Assembly: GCA_963682175.1 (NCBI GenBank)
Contig: OY821789.1
Coordinates: 1,426,001-1,490,000, forward strand
DNA length: 64,000 bases
Source of the DNA: Triglochin maritima
Lineage: Eukaryota; Streptophyta; Magnoliopsida; Alismatales; Juncaginaceae
Reading direction: 5' to 3'
Shown: piece after piece, positions 22,855 through 35,330 of the stretch
Position numbering within the stretch: position 1 is the stretch's first letter
Layout: each line of letters starts with the position of its first letter
Notes under the pieces: generated by a model
What the model was told of the DNA's origin: nothing
Databases searched by the model: none
Seen by the model: only the letters and a program-made list of their open reading frames with translations
Made by a program: the position numbers and the translations under genes

Positions 22855-25756
22855 ATGAAGCCGACAACGAACACGACCACCAACCAACTAATCGCCCTCC
22901 CAAAGCTAACGACCGCCCACACGACACCGACCTACGAACCGACGTCAGTCCTAGACACGACTCTCAGTTCCAGCCCATCATCGGCGGCAGCGGGCACGGA
23001 CACCCTCCACCACGTGGACCAATCGATATTGCACCCGTCATCGGACCCGTTCGACGACTGGGATCCGGCCCTGGCCTTCCTCCTCCTCGACAAGGATCCC
23101 GACGACACCACCACCCCCGCCACCATCGACCACCCCTTCCACCTCCCCAACCCTCCTCCTCCTTCCTCCTCCCCCCACCACTTCGACCTCGCCAACCTCC
23201 TCCGCGCCACCCACACCATCGAGTCCGACGACCGAGCCTCCGCCTCCGCCCTCCTTGCCCGCCTCAACCCTTCCCCCGGCGGGCGCCCGCTGCAGCGCTC
23301 CGCGTTCTACTTCAAGGAGGCTTTGCAGTCCTTGTTGTTCGTTCAGATGGAGGATGACCCCTTCCTCATGCCGCCGTCGGCGCTAGACGTGGTCAGGAAG
23401 ATTGCCGCGTTCAAGGCCATGTCGGAGCTGTCGCCTGTGCCGCAGTTTGTGAGCTTTACGGCTAACCAGACTATACTGGAGTCGGTATCGGCGTTCGACG
23501 GGAATGGTGGAGGGGCGCCTTGCAGGCCCATCCACCTTATTGATTTTGATGTTGGGCTTGGTGGACAGTGGTCTTCTTTCATGCACGAGGTTGCTGCTAG
23601 ATGCAGGTAATTATATATAATCACATATTTATCTATATAAATATAGGTAAATTAAAACTAACAAAAAATATTCAGAACCACAAAATCCAAACACCTCATA
23701 AACCCACAACAGTAAGACAAACCAAAGCGTAACGGTAACATATATATGTGTTCCATGCATGATTTTAGTGTGGTGTAACATATATATCCTTAATTATTTA
23801 TACTTGATTTGGTGTTTTGGTGCATAATAATAGGACAATTAGATCTCTCATGCATACTTAGACGTACGGGGTTATGCTTGGAGTTGAATTTAAAGTTGGT
23901 TCTATATATAGTCTATACTATTGCATGCTTTATAATTGGTAAGCATGAATATATATTGTTTTCACATATATTTAAGGATTTCTAGTTATTCATGTTTTTC
24001 TTAATAACATGCATTTCCTAATTCTGCAAAGTAGGTTTCTTAATTTAAAGAAGTTAATGGGTAATTTTTAATTTTTTTTATTGTTAATGGAATTAAAACC
24101 TTGTAAATTAAAACAAAAGTAATGTTTTCCTATCAAATGATAAGAAACACATGGAGCTACTGTACTCACTTCCAGTGATCCTTTTGGCTAACTTATGGAG
24201 GTGGAACCACCAAAGTTTCTAAGAACTTAATACGAAACATTCTAGGAATTGAATTCGTATTCCACCTAGCTAGTATTATCATCCTTTTTCCGAATTGTGT
24301 TTGTAATTTACTTATGTTCGTATGAAATTAAGCTAGTCTGTAATATCTTAAAAATCAGACATGAGATAATAGACATGATTTTCTCATAAAGTGTTTGGAC
24401 TAACAACAGTAGAATACTCATTCGTGCACTTGATTGAGATTCTTACATGTGTCAACAATATAAATAAGTAAGCTCCCGTGAGTCAATCTCCATGCAAGGA
24501 AATCAAGCGAAAAATAATTACTTTCCAATACTTTCAACTCTAATAATTTCACGACACACAAAAGCATTACAGTTTTCTTCGAAAAATAGTTTATGTTTCA
24601 CGCACTCGCTTCTTTTTTTCCTTGTAATGATAAGTACAATTTTTTTTGGTAACATAAGTTAGCTTAGTCTTAGTGAGTCACTTGAAATAACTTCAAATCT
24701 TAAATCTAAAGTTGCATGTTTGAACTCCGATGATCATTTTCGTTTTTTTTATTACATTCTTATCATCTAGATTTTAATCGGGATAAGAATTTTTGGAATT
24801 CATTGTTTGCATTTGTGTCATGTTAATTATATTCTAATGCTTTCGAAATAAATACCAAGAATAATGAGCACGTGGGTAATTCACCCGTATAATAATTAAC
24901 TCTTGTGCCAAAGTTTCAATTGAGGGAAGTGAAGTGAGGTAAATATTTGAAGCTCGGTAATTTCTATTTTCTTTGGAAGAAAAAAAAAGAAACAAACCCA
25001 AGAATAATAATTCCTTGATCGAATATCAATTTGAAACACAGGAGTTACCGGGTGATCCCACCGCCAATCCAGCTAACGGCCGTAGTCTCGGAGGAATCCC
25101 TAGAGACGAACCTAATGGCCGACAACCTCAGCGACTTCGCACGAGGCCTCGGCCTCCGCTTCGACGTCGACTTCGTCCACGTAGGTCGGATGGGCCCGGC
25201 GGCCCTTGGAGCCGTTCGCCTCGCCGCCGGCGAATCCGTCGCCGTAACCTTCACTCCCGCCGTTCTCCGTCTCCTCGGAGGCGGCGGCGCCGACACTATC
25301 TCCGGTCTCCTCCGCTTCGTCCGCCGCGTCTCCCCCCGCGTCGTCGTCCTCGTCGACCCCGACTCCTCCTGCTCCGACTCCGGCCCGCACCAGTCCTTTC
25401 GCCGGAGCTTCGCGACCGGGCTGGACCACTTCTCGGTCGTGCTTGAGCTGCTGGACTCGGCCTCGTCGGCCGTTGGATTCGCGGAGGACCAAGTGGGCCG
25501 GATTGAGAGGGCTTTGGTCCGGCCCAAGGTTTGGGCCTCGGTCCGGTCGTGGGAGGTCAGGACCGTGCCGTGGAGGGAGATGTTCGACCGGGCCGGGTTT
25601 AAGCCCGTACCGTTTACCGAGTTCACGGAGTCACAGGCCGAGTGGCTCACCAGGAGGGCACCAATCGGGGGGTTCCACGTGGCGAGACGAGAGGGGTCGA
25701 TGGTGCTGAACTGGCAGGGGAGGGAGTTGGCTTCCACGTTGGCTTGGAGGAGCTGA
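22855..25756 (+). CDS. SCL15: GRAS transcription regulator, HAM/SCL15-like
   Basis: Nuclear GRAS-domain regulator. Exon 1 (22855-23606) and exon 2 (25042-25756) join in phase 2 at GT..AG to give 488 residues, close to Arabidopsis SCL15. The N-terminus is Thr/Pro/Asp-rich. LHRI contains DLANLLRATHTIESDDRASA and LLARLNPSPGGRPLQR. The VHIID block is PIHLIDFDVGLGGQW, characteristic of the HAM/SCL15 branch. The C-terminus has the SAW-type end GGFHVARREG...LNWQGRELASTLAWRS. No DELLA motif. At LLARLN, where miR171-targeted relatives carry the miRNA site, this DNA differs from the canonical 21-mer at about nine positions, so miR171 control is unlikely. Coding DNA is very GC-rich compared with its surroundings. 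The 1435-bp intron soon after VHIID is unusual for a family that is mostly intronless. SCL15 is the best match, but one-to-one orthology is unproven. Confidence 0.92.
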
Positions 25757-26833
25757 GGTTGTGGTGGTGGTGGTTTGTGTATTTATTTACTTGAAAAAAA
25801 TTATGGTGTTGTAGTATTTGGTCTACTTGTTTAGGTAGGGTGGTGTCGGATGTTTTGTTAACTTCTGGTTTGCAGTCTGTCTTTAGTTTCTTTCTGACGT
25901 GGGTGAGAAATGAAGATGACCAAAAGTGGTCTTTCTTTCCTTCGTTCAATTGTAACATATGGTCTTCTCAACAAGAACAGGGAAAAGCAGATATTATGTA
26001 GTGTAAGTATCATCATGTAATTTAGGGAAGGGTGCTAGTTGTTCTTGTAAATTACGTTCCAATCTGTAGAATATTCGAACACCGAGATAATTTGCATATT
26101 ATCATCATGTAAGAGTTGTTGCCGAAATAGTTGGCACAAACAATTGTTACAGTTTGAGAAAATACATGCAAACAGCTTTTCTTTGGAGTGTCGCAAATAA
26201 GTGGAAGTTGTTTTGGATTTAGTATCGATTTTCATGTGCTCACTGCAGAAGACGTACGTGACTATAGATTTTGTCTCTGATTTCTTGCTCATTCTAGAGT
26301 TCTTATACACACCTTGTATTACTTTGACCTAATCCCCGAAGTTTCATACGTTACGTGAACATGTGCCTATTGGCGATCTACGAGCTGTTCGAAGTCCGAA
26401 CCACATCAAACATGTCGTGGGCTTCAAAATTAAATACACCGGAATCATCTTACTGCATACGCGAAATACAATTAGAAAATAATAAATAGTAGCATATATG
26501 TAAATACGTCATCATCATAAATACATGAACATCCATATCATACCGAAAAGACTAAGGTACAAGTGCTTCTAAATTATTCTGGGTAGCCTGCTCTCGCATG
26601 ATTAAACAAAAGAAAAGATGAATCGTGGATAGCAGTCATAGCACACTTAAATGAGTTAAATCTAGGCTACTGAGTTCCTGCCGAACACACCACAAAGGCG
26701 ATAAATTGAATACTCTGATCAGTTGCAGAACTAAAAGGCTCTACCTATTTTGTGGCACGATTACACATTGTCATTGGATGTCAGAAACTCCACTTGGTTG
26801 AAAAGTATCCCTGTTCCTATCTATACATATGAA
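25757..26833. other. Converging 3' ends of the GRAS and bZIP genes
   Basis: 3' UTR and spacer between two genes that face each other. No coding sequence recognised. Confidence 0.5.
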
Positions 26834-29800
26834 ATTGTCGTCATTGTTGTGCGGCTTGAGTAACCGACGAATTGATGCTGTTTCCCTCAATTGCAGAGGG
26901 CAAACCAGGACCACCCGCTTGATCAAAATCATCCTGTACAGAAAAAAAAGGAATGGCATACAATTAATCAACTTCAATGGTTTTTCTTGATGAAAGATTA
27001 CCTTCAGAACAAATATCAAAATGGGCAGTTGAGTTCAACTGAAAGAACAATCACATTACAATTCGCAAAATGAAGCATTCTCCCCATTAGCACACATGCA
27101 ATTTGATTATGTTGTAAGACTCCCATATCAGTTTAAAGACCTCAAGATTGCATAATCGACTAATTCATGTGGTTGATGTGGCAAAATAAGCATCAGGCTT
27201 AACTCCACCTCATGCACCATTCCAAGTCCTATCTATCCAGGCCCTTCTGGAAATATGATCATACCAACAATGAGACCTAAGTTTGTCTTTATGCGTCTCC
27301 CCTTCTCTAATCCTAACCAACTGGTTCAAACGGTTAGACAGGAAAACAGCCAGCAATGCAAGTCTGGGTTCACCCTAAAATCCCATTTTTACAGGTTGAC
27401 CGGTTTGAACCTCGAACTGTCGGTCCAACCACTTGAATCAACAGTCCGGTCAGCTCAACCTAGTTGAACTTGATTAAGTTTTGAAAAAAAAGATAAAATT
27501 TGGAGTGACGTACTAGTACAGTAGTCCAATCAAATGATTAGGATAGTTCTAAATCTTTAAAACTAATCATATATATGACGTCCTGCTTGATGTCACCGTA
27601 CACCTGGTAAAATCAGGGGCCTATTGTCAACTTGTAATTTGGATTTCAGAACTTTGTACCCAAGTGTCTGGATCTTTTGAAGCATTACCCGAACAGAAAT
27701 CTGGCAGTTTCCATCAGCTCTTGATGGTGGATCAACCAAAGAGAAGTGTAAGGTTTCTACTCTTGGGCTGTGGACAGAAATCAATGATAAAAAGATCAGA
27801 AGATGCTTCTTAACTTTTATGCCTCCTTTGGTATCAATCCTTAGTCTGTCTTTCACGAGGAATCATACTTTTGAGTATGATTTCCCCCCTAAGAAGTTGA
27901 CATTGTGTAGCAAAACTGCTAAAGCCAAGACTCTTCTTTGCCAAAAAGTTCATTTTTTAGCTTTATTTATGTTTTCTTTCCAACAACAACAAAACCTTTA
28001 ATCTCAAACTAGTTGGGCTAGGCTTTATGTTTTCTTTCCATGGAATAAATATTTTTTCATGTAAATAGTAAAGGAAAGTAAACATGAATTTATACTTTAA
28101 TAGAAGCAGCCCGTGATTGCTTTTACGGGGGCAGAAATAGAGGACACATTTTGAGGTTTAGTTTTAGTTTCGAATGCAAAACTAATCGGAACAATATTGA
28201 GTGTTTGTGCTCTCAGGTAAAACTATATAAAAATTTCAGTACACAACTTGTATTTCTACACAGTTGTGTTTCCAAAAGCATATATTCTCTTGTAGTGCCA
28301 TCTAGAAATTTAGGTTTATGAACACGTCTATTTAGAAAGAAACTTCTCTTATGAAAATTAAATATGTATTTGAAGCCTTTAATATTTAAATTTTAGAGTG
28401 GTAACTTTTAAAAGTCTAGTCTCTAGCATTTTGTGATGGTTACAACACGACCAAGGTACAGCCTACAGAGAAATCTTGAATACAAGGTATCAGTAGACTC
28501 AATACAACTGTAAAAGGGGGGAAAGCCCATCTGATTGATCATTATCTTCAATGCTTATCCTAGCAAAGTCACTGAAAATTATGGTAAACATTTCTGAAAT
28601 TAATAGAACATCGAGCCCTAATAATATTTGTAAAATAATAAAGTACCATCTCCCAACAATGGATGTTCCTTGGGCAAGCGAATGGCACACACATAGCCTC
28701 ATCATTGAGATGCTAGATAGTATTCCGTAAAGGAAAGGAAATGAATGCATGCATGAACGAAGGACGTAAAAAGTAAGATACTAAACGTAGATATAAAGAG
28801 GTGAATGTGAGAAATATAACAAACATGAAGGACAAAAGTGTACAAACCCGCATTGAAGCATTCTCGGATTCAAGCATCTTAAGTTTCTGTTTAAGCTGGT
28901 CTATCTCACTTCTAAGATTATTGTTCTCCGATGTTAGCTCTTCCACCTTCTTTGCCAATTCCTCGCACTCTTGCTAGTAAAACAAAAGGATGAAATTCTT
29001 AAAACTCAAAAGATAGCTCCATAATTCATTGTTTACCAAATTAGAACAGATATCAATGAAAACATTCATATGAGATAGGACTGAGATTAACCATAAGACA
29101 AAAGAAATTAATAGTGCATGAAAGGTTATTATAAGCATGGAACTATCTTATCATAGATACTCATATCCACCAAGAACCTTGCTAGTGTTGAGAAATACAG
29201 AAAAAAGTAAATGATATGCTTGAAGTTATTGGTCTACAGGAAATGAACGAACTAGTTTTTCATTGGAATATGCTGCCAGCTTCTGTGACACAATCTTCTA
29301 GAACTACTTCAGTATATTTCCAGGCTTCTAGCCAGACCCCCAACTAGAGTTGTAAGCGGGGCGGGACGGGATTTCACCCCACCGCTACCCACCCCTGCCC
29401 AAGTTAAGCGGGTAGGCGGGGCGGGGTCAAAAAAAAATCCGCTACCCGCCCCACGTAAGGGTCGACTAGGCTATGCGGGGCGGGTTGGCGGGTTTTTCTT
29501 TTATTAAAGCTAAATACAAAAATCAATTCATTTTCTTTAACATTATCCATTTTAATCAAAACTAAGTACAAAAAATCAAGAAAAAAATCAATCAATGTAT
29601 GTTTTTAAAGTTATATACAAAAAAATTAAAGCTAAATACAAAAAAATCAAAACTAAATACAAAAAAAATCAAACAAAATACAAAAAAAATATAAGGTTTA
29701 TGCGGGTTGCGGGTTATGCGGGGCGGGTTGCGAGAAAACCGCAACCCGCTCCGCTTGTTATGTGGGTTGTACGGGTGGTGGGTTGGCGGGTAACATTTTT

Positions 29801-32800
29801 TTATCCACAACCCGCGTTAGGCGGGGCGGGTTGCGGGTAAAATCCTACCCTTTACAACCCTACCCCCAACAATGGGACTGCTTGTTAATGGTTGACCAAA
29901 CTTGATAAGATTCACCCCCTCAAACAAGAATTGCTAAAGTCCACTCATGGGGCAATAATAAGAACCACTCGATGCCCATCTGATGCACCATATATGGTAA
30001 TCCTCTTCCATCAATTTCAAAAAAGCTCGTTATTAAAATTTCAACTAGTCTTCGTTGCATCGCCTTACAGGTTATCTTTGCACAATGTGAAACCATTTAG
30101 ATTATTATCTTCATGACTCTATTTACTCAATTACATTGTACTTACTTTTCTTGGGCCTAGCTTTTTGCTAGTGTGTGATTTAATGTGGTTTGATTCCTTA
30201 TTGTAATAGTATTACTAATCTTTCAGAGGCATTGCTTTTATGGAGGTATTATTTGCAACAAAAACCATATTGAGTCATACATTTAATCAGATTGCTTAAT
30301 AATTTAAAATTACTTGTATCATGTAATTTGGACGTTCAAAATTTCATTCACTTTCTTCACAGATCAATCTGCAAAATTATGAACATAAATCATTTAATGG
30401 CATTACTATTAGGAATCATTTCACCTCCAAAATGATGCCCTCTTTTCATACTAAAACTAAACTTTACGGAAGCTGATTTCTTTTGCCAAATATTTCTTTG
30501 AACATCCTATCAATATATTCACGGTTAAAACAACATATAAATACTTAATGCGGGGAGGGGAGATGCAAACACATACAACCTAACCCATGACATAATAGAG
30601 AGATTGTTTCCAATTGACCTATGATCGTCATTTCATAATAAATAAGTGCAAACAATTTATTTAGCCATTAGTCACTTAACTATGAATTTTTTTATGTTCA
30701 CGTCTTGCCACCAATTGGCACTTAATTATACATATCACAAAATTATACCAATACTTTACTGATACCCTTCTCCTTCCAAATGTATCTACAATACCCACCA
30801 AGGTAAGGAAATATCACTCTTGTGTCATCAACAATAAATAGCTTGTGTATAATATTCTTTGAAAGTATGGGACTACCTAACCCTGCCCATGTAGTTTTCT
30901 GGATAGCCTGTCCACAGCTAGAATAAGGGATGGTTATGATAGGTGTGGCAACCCAACACAAAGAAACTCAGCCACCATCAACGGTAGGAAAAAGGGACTA
31001 ACACCATCTGCAATGTACTTTAGAAGTTCCTTTTGTTCTGAAATTTGTTTAAAACTGCTGCAGACGTAGTTTTTCGAAACAATACGCACATCCTCTATAT
31101 CCATCTCAAGTTTAATTTTTTCTATGAACCAGGAATGACAGTAAATACATATGGTCATACCTGCTTACGCTGTCTTGATCTCCTTGCCGACTCTCGGTTA
31201 GATTCTTTCCTCTTTTGTTTCTTCAATTCACGTTCATCCTGTCAAGGGCAGAGGATTGGGAAAAACAATTAAGATCTTTCTTGCAGCAGCCTGAAATTAT
31301 TCTTCATTTGCTTTCATTATAGTAGTATTATACTTGACCACATGCTTGTCTGCTGTTGCAACTTGCAACATATTCCAATCATGGGAACCAGGAAGGGCGG
31401 TGTAACACTATTTTCACCAAGCCCTGAAGATTAAAAATGAAGGAAACAAGAAAAACTCACAGGTACCCATTGGTTTCCTGGACCACCATCACGCCCAACC
31501 ATGTTAGGAGCTATAGAAGGTGCAATGTTGACCGCATTTGGTCTTTCCTTGGTATGCATAGGCATGGCATGTGTAGCATTCCAGATATCCATCCCAATAT
31601 GCAAGTTGGTAGCAGGAACAGGTACTCCTGTTTTCATGAAATTGAAAAATGAGATCTGACTCTGAAGGGTCCTAAGCTAAAGTTGTGAAGCCTCAAAAAC
31701 ATTATTAAAAATATAGAGAGGTACAGACTTTTCACAATTATGATTTGTATTTAGTGGATGAAATACGCATCATACGACATAGGAAAAAAATCAATAATTT
31801 TTTTAGGAGAACAGTACCATCTGTACTCATTTTGTCATAACATCTCTTCCCATTTGTAGAGGGATCCTGCAACATAGAAACAAAAAGAGCTCGAATCTTC
31901 AGCCCCAGCTGATGAAGTTTTACATGAGTTTCTTTCCAATACTGAGGTAGATATCAGTTTGTTTTGCTCTATGATAATTAAGCAGGCAATTGATGACTTT
32001 GTGAAGAATTCATTACTTTATAGTTTTGCTGTTCCCTGATCTTCAAAAGCAAATCATGTCAAAATATAGAAAGGTTAATCAAAATAACTTGCTTACTTGG
32101 CTGTTAGGTGCCTGATCTCCTGCATTTGATGAATCCTCAGATCCGCTTGCATCACTAGTTCAAATAAAATCAAGCTTTCAAAGCAATGCTCTAAAAAGCA
32201 CTAAAAGAAACAAATGCAAAATAGTAGAACAGACGAAACGTACCTGCAATGACAAACGCAAGATAATAACATAGACAAAACCTATGTGCAATAATAAATG
32301 CAAAACATTAACAAAGACAAAACTAACATGCGATGGTAGACTACCTCTGGCAGGCATCTTCATTTGCTGGAGCAGAAGTTTCTTTAACATCTGTGGGTTT
32401 CGAATGAGTTTGATTTGCGTTTGACGAGTTATTCTTGGACTTCTTTGTTAAGTTGTGATCTTTACCATCATGTTTTCCTTCCATTTCTACAGTGCCAGTT
32501 ACTGCTGCACCCTACAAGCATAATAATAATAATAATAACCACCTAAAGCCACGACATTTTTGCATGCAACAGTCCTTATGAAGCAAGCTTATATGCAGAC
32601 TAGGAGTTCAGGACCAAACGAGAGTAAAATTATATTTTCCAGATAAATATAAACATAAAGGTTGAGAGTTGAGGAAATGCAATGCATCTACCCTTGTTTG
32701 AATTCATACAAGGGGAAAAATGTTAACAGAGCACGAGAACACAACAGTGGAGCAACCACAATGTTTTGTCAATATAAAAGCACGTAATGAATCTTAAGAT

Positions 32801-33755
32801 ACAAATAAAATGATATTTGCAGAACCCCCATTGCACATATTAGATTGCTCTGGTTTTCACAAATTGAAAAATGACAGGAGAGAAAATCTGAGCCCACAAA
32901 TGACCCATTTCCATTGATATTCTAGGATGATTTTAAAAACTAGACTTACAATGAGTCACCAATTCAACACTAAAAACTGAGCAAAGCCTACTCAACAACA
33001 GAATACAGAAAATTAAATGAGTTTTCTTACTTAAGCTGGAAAAAAACTTAAGACTTCACTTTTCCTTACAGAAATATCTAACTTTTTTATGACCCAAAAT
33101 TTCTATGAACTAATGACTGCTTTCTTTAAAATACCCTTACCATCCCACTAAGAACTAAGAAGTGAAAACTATCAGTTTACCAATCAAAGACAAAAAGCAA
33201 ACAATGAAGCACACGAGAAACCACTAAAAGCAACAACAAATAGGTATCTGAATGACAGGAAGAAAGCTGCTGTTACCGGTGGAATTCCTGGATGTGGATA
33301 CATTCCTGGAGGATACATGGGATGATAAGGAACAGGTGTTCCATATGGCGCCATCATATGCTAACAAACAAACAAAGTGATAAACAAGCTTTACTATCAC
33401 CTAATTTACAAAGGACTATCATATCAAGCTGTTAAATTCCAGACCTGACCACCCCACATGTACGGTGCAGGAGAAGGAGGTGAAAAGAAAGCTGGGGGAG
33501 TTCCAGCTGCAGCTGCACCACCATAGTATGCCTGTCCCATACACAACAATTTCCAGAGATGGCAAGATATTCACAGAGCAACCAATTCAACGGAAGTATC
33601 TGGGGAAAAAAATAGTTTCCAAAACTCACAGCCATGGACTGCCAGTCTGGGTACATAGACGGTGTGGTTGGAGGTTCCTGACTTGCTGGAGCCATTGCTG
33701 CTGTAGTTGCCGCCGCCATCTGCTTGGCCTGTTCATTCTCTTCTCTGGATCCCAT
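26834..33755 (-). CDS. GBF1: G-box-binding factor, group G bZIP (GBF1-like)
   Basis: Nuclear bZIP factor expected to bind CACGTG boxes. Nine exons join in phase: 33755-33630, 33531-33445, 33360-33277, 32511-32345, 32154-32097, 31866-31818, 31627-31461, 31238-31161 and 28973-28848, giving 314 residues. The Pro-rich N-terminus has MYPDWQSMAAYYG, PYMWGGQHMMAPYGTPVPY and MYPPGMYPHPG, the group-G signature. The middle has ATNLHIGMDIW as in GBF1. The basic region is KRKESNRESARRSRQRKQ (about 255-272; Asn260 and Arg268 in the N-x7-R arrangement), followed by a leucine zipper. The 3' end is uncertain: a phase-compatible last exon at 26926-26834 would add DDFDQAGGPG...QAAQQ and a stop, but one or more small exons may lie between (an ISIEDNDQ stretch near 28550 is a candidate). 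The intron between exons 8 and 9 holds a hAT-like element. Confidence 0.88.
29345..29862. mobile_element. hAT-like non-autonomous element in a GBF1 intron
   Basis: 518 bp flanked by perfect 8-bp duplications CCCCCAAC at 29337-29344 and 29863-29870. The left end reads TAGAGTTGTAAGCGGGGCGG and the inverse of the right end TAGGGTTGTAAAGGGTAGG. Both arms are rich in GCGGGGCGGG / GCGGGTTGCGGG motifs, around a centre of AAAATCAAACTAAATACAAA repeats. No transposase. Confidence 0.9.
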
Positions 33756-35330
33756 CTGTGACACCAAATCTATATACTAAACAAAGTCAATCATCTCCAA
33801 ACTCCCTAATTTTCACCTAAACAACTCAATTCCAAAAAGTGAACACTTGTGGTAACTGAACCTATAGTTGTAAATGGATTGGAAATTTCCCTGTTTCTGG
33901 GGATCACAAATCAAAACCAATGCGTCATAATACAAGTATTGAAGTGGAAACGCGTAGCATCAAAATATCAGAAGGGGAAAAAACTAATTAGGTTCGCACA
34001 AACCAAAAACTACACTCACTAGTCGCTAGAGGATAATCACAATCATAAAGCATAGACAAGCTACAGCCATTAAATTACACTTCTTAGATGAGGATATGAA
34101 ACAACCTCAATACCTCATACAAACGAGAATTCATGATATCACACTACTAATAAAAGGATAATGAAAAAACAGAAACCAGGCAGAAGTGAGAAATCTAGAA
34201 CTCACAACAAATCAATCAAAATCATGAGAAGAAAATGATATAAGCTACAATTTCAGAAATAACACTAATTCAATGACAATCACCACCAAAAACATGAAAC
34301 AACTGAGAAGCCCAAAAACCACGCCACTTTAATGAGAAACACATACAATTTTTTTAAAAGAGAGACATTAAGAAACAACACTATTTCACTGGAGCCAAGA
34401 ACAGAGACAAGTTTGAAGGCAATAAATACAAAATTACATTATTTCGACGATAATCATGAAAACAACCCCGTCAAAAATAATAATAATCCAGAAACCGCTC
34501 TATATTAACAAGAATTACAAATAGAACCCCCATTTAATAGCGAGAAATTCAGAAATCACACTAACTTCCAAAACATCACGATCAAAACCTGTTCAAAAGC
34601 CATACATCCAGAAAACCTGCAAATTAAACTCATCCGAATGCGAGATATCCAGAAACCACACCAATTCGACAACAATTATCAAACAGAAAACCATCCAAAA
34701 GCTAAAAATCAGATGCGACGCCAGTCAGATAACAAAAATCACCAATACAAACCAATTTAAAGCGATAAACCCCAAAAACACAATAATTATAAAAACAACA
34801 CCAATACCACCAGTCCAAAGCAAAAAAATAAAATAAAAAATCCCGAATTAACTCCAATTCAACAACAATCCGCCAAAAAAATCCATCTAAGAACTATAAA
34901 CCCCAAAACCCCCACCAATTCAAACAAAAACACGAACAAAAACTTACTTAAAGCGAACAAAATCCAGAAACCTCACTAATCCAACACAAATCCATTGCTA
35001 AAAGAATCCCGTCTAAAAGCTATAACCAACCAATTCCCACACCAAAAAAAAGAGGAGAAAAAAAGGAAAAAACGAACAATTTTTTTTAAAAAAGAACAAA
35101 ATCCAAATCCCTCACCCATCCAACACCATTCCACCAATTCCAAAAACAAACAAAAAAATCCAAAAAAAACAATGGAGGAAAGAGGAGAGGACTCACTCGA
35201 TTGCAGTCGAAGTGGAAATCGAAATCCAGGTGGTATTTTCCCCTTTTTCTCTCTCTCTCTCTCTCCCTCCTCCGGGGTACGTGTGCGCGTCGATCTGGAC
35301 CTGCGCTGGCGATAACGTGTCCACAACTCT
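33756..35330 (-). promoter_or_regulatory. GBF1 leader intron and 5' UTR exon
   Basis: The ATG at 33755 is directly preceded by a CAG acceptor, so the leader is spliced. A GTGAGT donor (minus strand, 35196-35191) ends a leader exon that includes a CT-rich run (plus-strand 35245-35275). The ~1.44-kb intron is A-rich on the plus strand. A first intron in the leader is common in bZIP genes and may affect expression. Confidence 0.6.

Noticed and set aside
23343..23624. Minus-strand open frames opposite the GRAS exons (also 22932-23267 and 25045-25737)
   Set aside because: They mirror GC-rich coding DNA on the plus strand, which lacks stops by composition; the plus strand has clear family motifs.
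27593..27856. Minus-strand 87-codon frame as an exon of the bZIP gene
   Set aside because: Has a plausible GTAATG donor, but no phase-compatible connection and no match to bZIP tails.
28520..28700. Exons of GBF1 reading EHPLLGD and ISIEDNDQ
   Set aside because: The splice phases do not join without a stop, so they are mentioned only as candidates.
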